Part shown: positions 5,093 through 6,850 of the stretch, piece by piece
Position numbering within the stretch: position 1 is the first letter of the stretch
How the letters are laid out: each line of letters opens with the position of its first letter
Assembly (NCBI GenBank): GCA_020355945.1
Contig: CP070627.1
Location: forward strand, 7,448,178-7,455,027
DNA length: 6,850 nucleotides
Direction: 5' to 3'
DNA from: Candidatus Aminicenantota bacterium
Lineage (GTDB): Bacteria > Acidobacteriota > Aminicenantia > UBA2199
Translations under genes and position numbers: made by a program
The notes under the pieces: generated by a model
Databases searched by the model: none
What the model saw: the letters and a program-made list of their open reading frames with translations, nothing else
What the model was told of the DNA's origin: nothing

Positions 5093-5121
5093 ATGAAGGG
5101 CACAGGTTCCGTGCCCTTCAT
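5093..5121 (+). terminator. Intrinsic terminator hairpin after the tail-collar gene
   Basis: ATGAAGGGCAC (5093-5103) and GTGCCCTTCAT (5111-5121) form a perfect 11-bp stem with a 7-nt loop. It lies 21 nt past the tail-collar stop. The following sequence, GGCTTCTATTTTATT, is T-rich but interrupted, so efficiency on the plus strand is uncertain. The stem is strong enough to protect the 3' end of the mRNA. It separates the tail-collar unit from the beta-helix gene. Confidence 0.72.
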
Positions 5122-5170
5122 GGCTTCTATTTTATTATATATTATGTTATTATGTTACCTGAGCCGGGAT

Positions 5171-5233
5171 TAACGATCAATGATCGATGACAAATGATGA
5201 ATAATAAACCACGAATTTACAATTTACGCAATT
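5171..5233. repeat. GATC/ATGA and CACGAATT word repeats
   Basis: Overlapping words AACGATCA, ATGATCGATGA and CAAATGATGA lead into CACGAATT (5210-5217) and TTTACAATTTACGCAATT. CGATCA-A-TGATCG (5174-5186) is a 13-nt perfect palindrome. CACGAATT repeats the unit seen at 704-720. The island lies between the terminator and the ribosome site of the beta-helix gene, in the position where that gene's promoter would be expected. No clear -35/-10 pair was recognised. Confidence 0.5.
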
Positions 5234-5270
5234 ATGTCCAACATAAAAATCCAAAATTAGAGGTAAAAAA

Positions 5271-6850
5271 ATGAACATAAGATATCCAATCATATTAATA
5301 CTTTTAATTGTTGGTTTGTTGAGTATCATGGCAGCGCCGGTTGATGCGGCCACCATAACAGTCACCAATACCAATGACAGCGGACCTGGTTCGCTGCGGC
5401 AGGCGATTGCCTCCGCGGCTGCGGGCGACACGATCGATTTCAGCGTCACCGGGACCATTACTTTGACTACCGGTCAACTCACCATCGGCAAAAACCTGAC
5501 CATTACCGGGCCCGGACCCACAAGCCTTACCATCCATGGGAATAATTCCAGTCGTATCTTTATGGTGAACAGCGGTTTTACTCTCAATCTTTCCGGGGTT
5601 ACCATTACCGATGGCAGGGCCTCAGACCCCACAGGTTGGGGAGGGGGGATTGCCATTGAAGGTACACTGAATATTAGCAGCAGTGTTATCACTAATTGTT
5701 TAGCAAACGGTAGTGGAAATGGATTTGGTGGTGGTATTGACAATTACGGGGGCACGGTAACCATGACCAACTGTACCGTTTCCGGGAATACTGCCAATAA
5801 CGAAGGCGGTGGTATTAGAAATGAGAATGGAACCGTAACCATAACCGAAAGCACCATATCCGGTAACAGTTCTGACAAAGGCGGTGGAATTGCCAATTAC
5901 AGCACCACAGGAAGTACAATTGATGTCATCCGCAGTACCATCTACAACAATAATGCCACAGCCGGAGGCAGTAATTTTGGGGGTGGAATCTTTTCTGATG
6001 GCGGAACCCTGACCCTCACCAACAGCACTGTTTCAGGTAACAATGCTGGAGGCGGCGGTGGGGGAATTATTGATGGTGCGGCTGTCAACATGACCATTAC
6101 CCAATGTACCATTGCTTATAATAATTCCACCAACGGCGGCGGCGGTATCGAGCTGTTGGCCACTAGCGCCAATATTAAAAACACCATCCTGGCCAATAAT
6201 ACCGGCGGCGGCGGTAACAACTTTTTTGATGGCGGCAGCGGTGCCCTCAATTCCCAGGGCTATAACCTGGCCAACGATGCAGTCGCGGCTTTTGTCAGCA
6301 CAGGTGACCAACAAAATGCCACTCCCAATCTTGCGGCTATTGCCAGTAACGGCGGTCCTACCCAGACCCATGCTCTGCAAGCCGGCAGCGATGCCATTGA
6401 TAAAATACCTGAAGGTGGAAACAGTTACAATGGCGCCCCTGCCACTGACCAACGGGGATACGGCAGGACCGGGACCAACTACGACATCGGAGCGTTTGAA
6501 TACCAGGGAAAACCTTTTATCTCAGGAAACGCCGGTGTGGCCGGGGCCACGTTGAGTTACAACGATGGCGGACCTCAAACCGCAACTGCGGATGGCAGTG
6601 GAAATTATTCATTTTACGTAACTTATAACTGGTCCGGAACGGTTACACCCTCCCAAACAGGATACTCCTTCACTCCTACCAATCGAACCTACACAAACGT
6701 CACCTTAGCTCAAACCAACCAGGACTATACTGCTGCTCCAGGATACATCATTTCCGGTACCGTAACCGACGGTACCAACCCGATTCAAGGAGTGACTATC
6801 ACCTTTTCACATGACGGTCATACTGAAACCACCGCAGCAGACGGCACCTA
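5271..6850 (+). CDS. Secreted right-handed beta-helix protein with choice-of-anchor Q-like region (3' truncated by window)
   Basis: The open frame runs unbroken for 526 codons to the window edge, with no stop. AGAGGT (5259-5264), 6 nt before ATG, supports the start. Residues 1 to about 27 are a signal peptide (hydrophobic 7-20, Ala-rich cleavage region near VDAA). The mature start NTNDSGPGSLRQAI (33-46) is the well-known opening of secreted parallel beta-helix proteins. Rungs with a repeated GGGI core and N-C-T/S-V-S-G-N turns extend from about 123 to 293. The segment around 365-410, with HALQAGSDAID, TDQRG (392-396) and DIGAFE (405-410), matches the choice-of-anchor Q pattern. Two Cna-B/carboxypeptidase-regulatory-like beta-sandwich modules follow: about 413-488 (GYSFTPTNRTYTNV) and 491 onward (GYIISGTVTDGTNPIQGVTI), the second cut off. 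The role is probably surface adhesion or glycan interaction. No catalytic residues could be assigned, and the sorting signal must lie beyond the window. Confidence 0.9.
   Translation, partial: MNIRYPIILILLIVGLLSIMAAPVDAATITVTNTNDSGPGSLRQAIASAAAGDTIDFSVTGTITLTTGQLTIGKNLTITGPGPTSLTIHGNNSSRIFMVNSGFTLNLSGVTITDGRASDPTGWGGGIAIEGTLNISSSVITNCLANGSGNGFGGGIDNYGGTVTMTNCTVSGNTANNEGGGIRNENGTVTITESTISGNSSDKGGGIANYSTTGSTIDVIRSTIYNNNATAGGSNFGGGIFSDGGTLTLTNSTVSGNNAGGGGGGIIDGAAVNMTITQCTIAYNNSTNGGGGIELLATSANIKNTILANNTGGGGNNFFDGGSGALNSQGYNLANDAVAAFVSTGDQQNATPNLAAIASNGGPTQTHALQAGSDAIDKIPEGGNSYNGAPATDQRGYGRTGTNYDIGAFEYQGKPFISGNAGVAGATLSYNDGGPQTATADGSGNYSFYVTYNWSGTVTPSQTGYSFTPTNRTYTNVTLAQTNQDYTAAPGYIISGTVTDGTNPIQGVTITFSHDGHTETTAADGT

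Noticed and set aside
5171..5190. Replication-origin-like GATC-rich segment
   Set aside because: Only two GATC sites in a short degenerate repeat, with no DnaA boxes or replication genes nearby.
6033..6555. Open frames of 139 and 147 codons overlapping the beta-helix gene on both strands
   Set aside because: They are Ala/Gly/Pro-biased shadows of a repetitive, GC-richer coding region; the in-frame beta-helix protein has a signal peptide and continuous domain logic.

Overview
The window carries eight protein genes in two groups that diverge from about 3.2 kb. It looks like chromosome from an uncultured or environmental Gram-negative bacterium of intermediate GC. The reasons are export signals without wall-sorting motifs, a PspC-type membrane protein, a secreted beta-helix protein with a choice-of-anchor Q-like end, and intergenic spaces full of short word-like degenerate repeats. 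A phylum cannot be assigned; Acidobacteriota/Aminicenantes, Desulfobacterota or Calditrichota-like lineages are guesses from style only. There is no tRNA, rRNA, integrase, transposase or CRISPR array.

Left group (minus strand, read from right to left): a PspC-domain membrane protein (2401-3015), an exported COG1237-type metallo-beta-lactamase-fold hydrolase (1576-2373), a PIG-L/LmbE-type zinc deacetylase (722-1432) and a RimJ-like GNAT acetyltransferase (112-678). Gaps are 27, 143 and 43 nt, so co-transcription is possible, but the products share no obvious pathway. A candidate promoter lies near 3190-3217, ahead of a leader of about 170 nt with a small GNRA-loop hairpin. A weak terminator-like hairpin lies beyond the last gene at 39-54.

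Right group (plus strand): a GNAT acetyltransferase (3387-3920), a DUF6916-type small protein (4133-4444), a phage-tail-collar-domain (COG4675, 'microcystin-dependent protein') gene (4505-5071), a strong hairpin terminator (5093-5121), and the 5' part of a large secreted beta-helix protein (5271 to the window end). From memory, the GNAT, DUF6916 and tail-collar trio recurs in free-living bacteria without other phage genes and has no settled function. It is the best candidate here for an under-described system.

The second striking theme is non-coding. Nearly every gap contains a different short-period degenerate repeat: TGCGCCA, CACGAATT, TTAATTG, CCTCTGTGG, and ATGA/GATC-rich words. On the minus strand these modules begin exactly at, or supply, the stop codons of three successive genes. 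Most claims rest on motif recognition by eye; no database search was possible.
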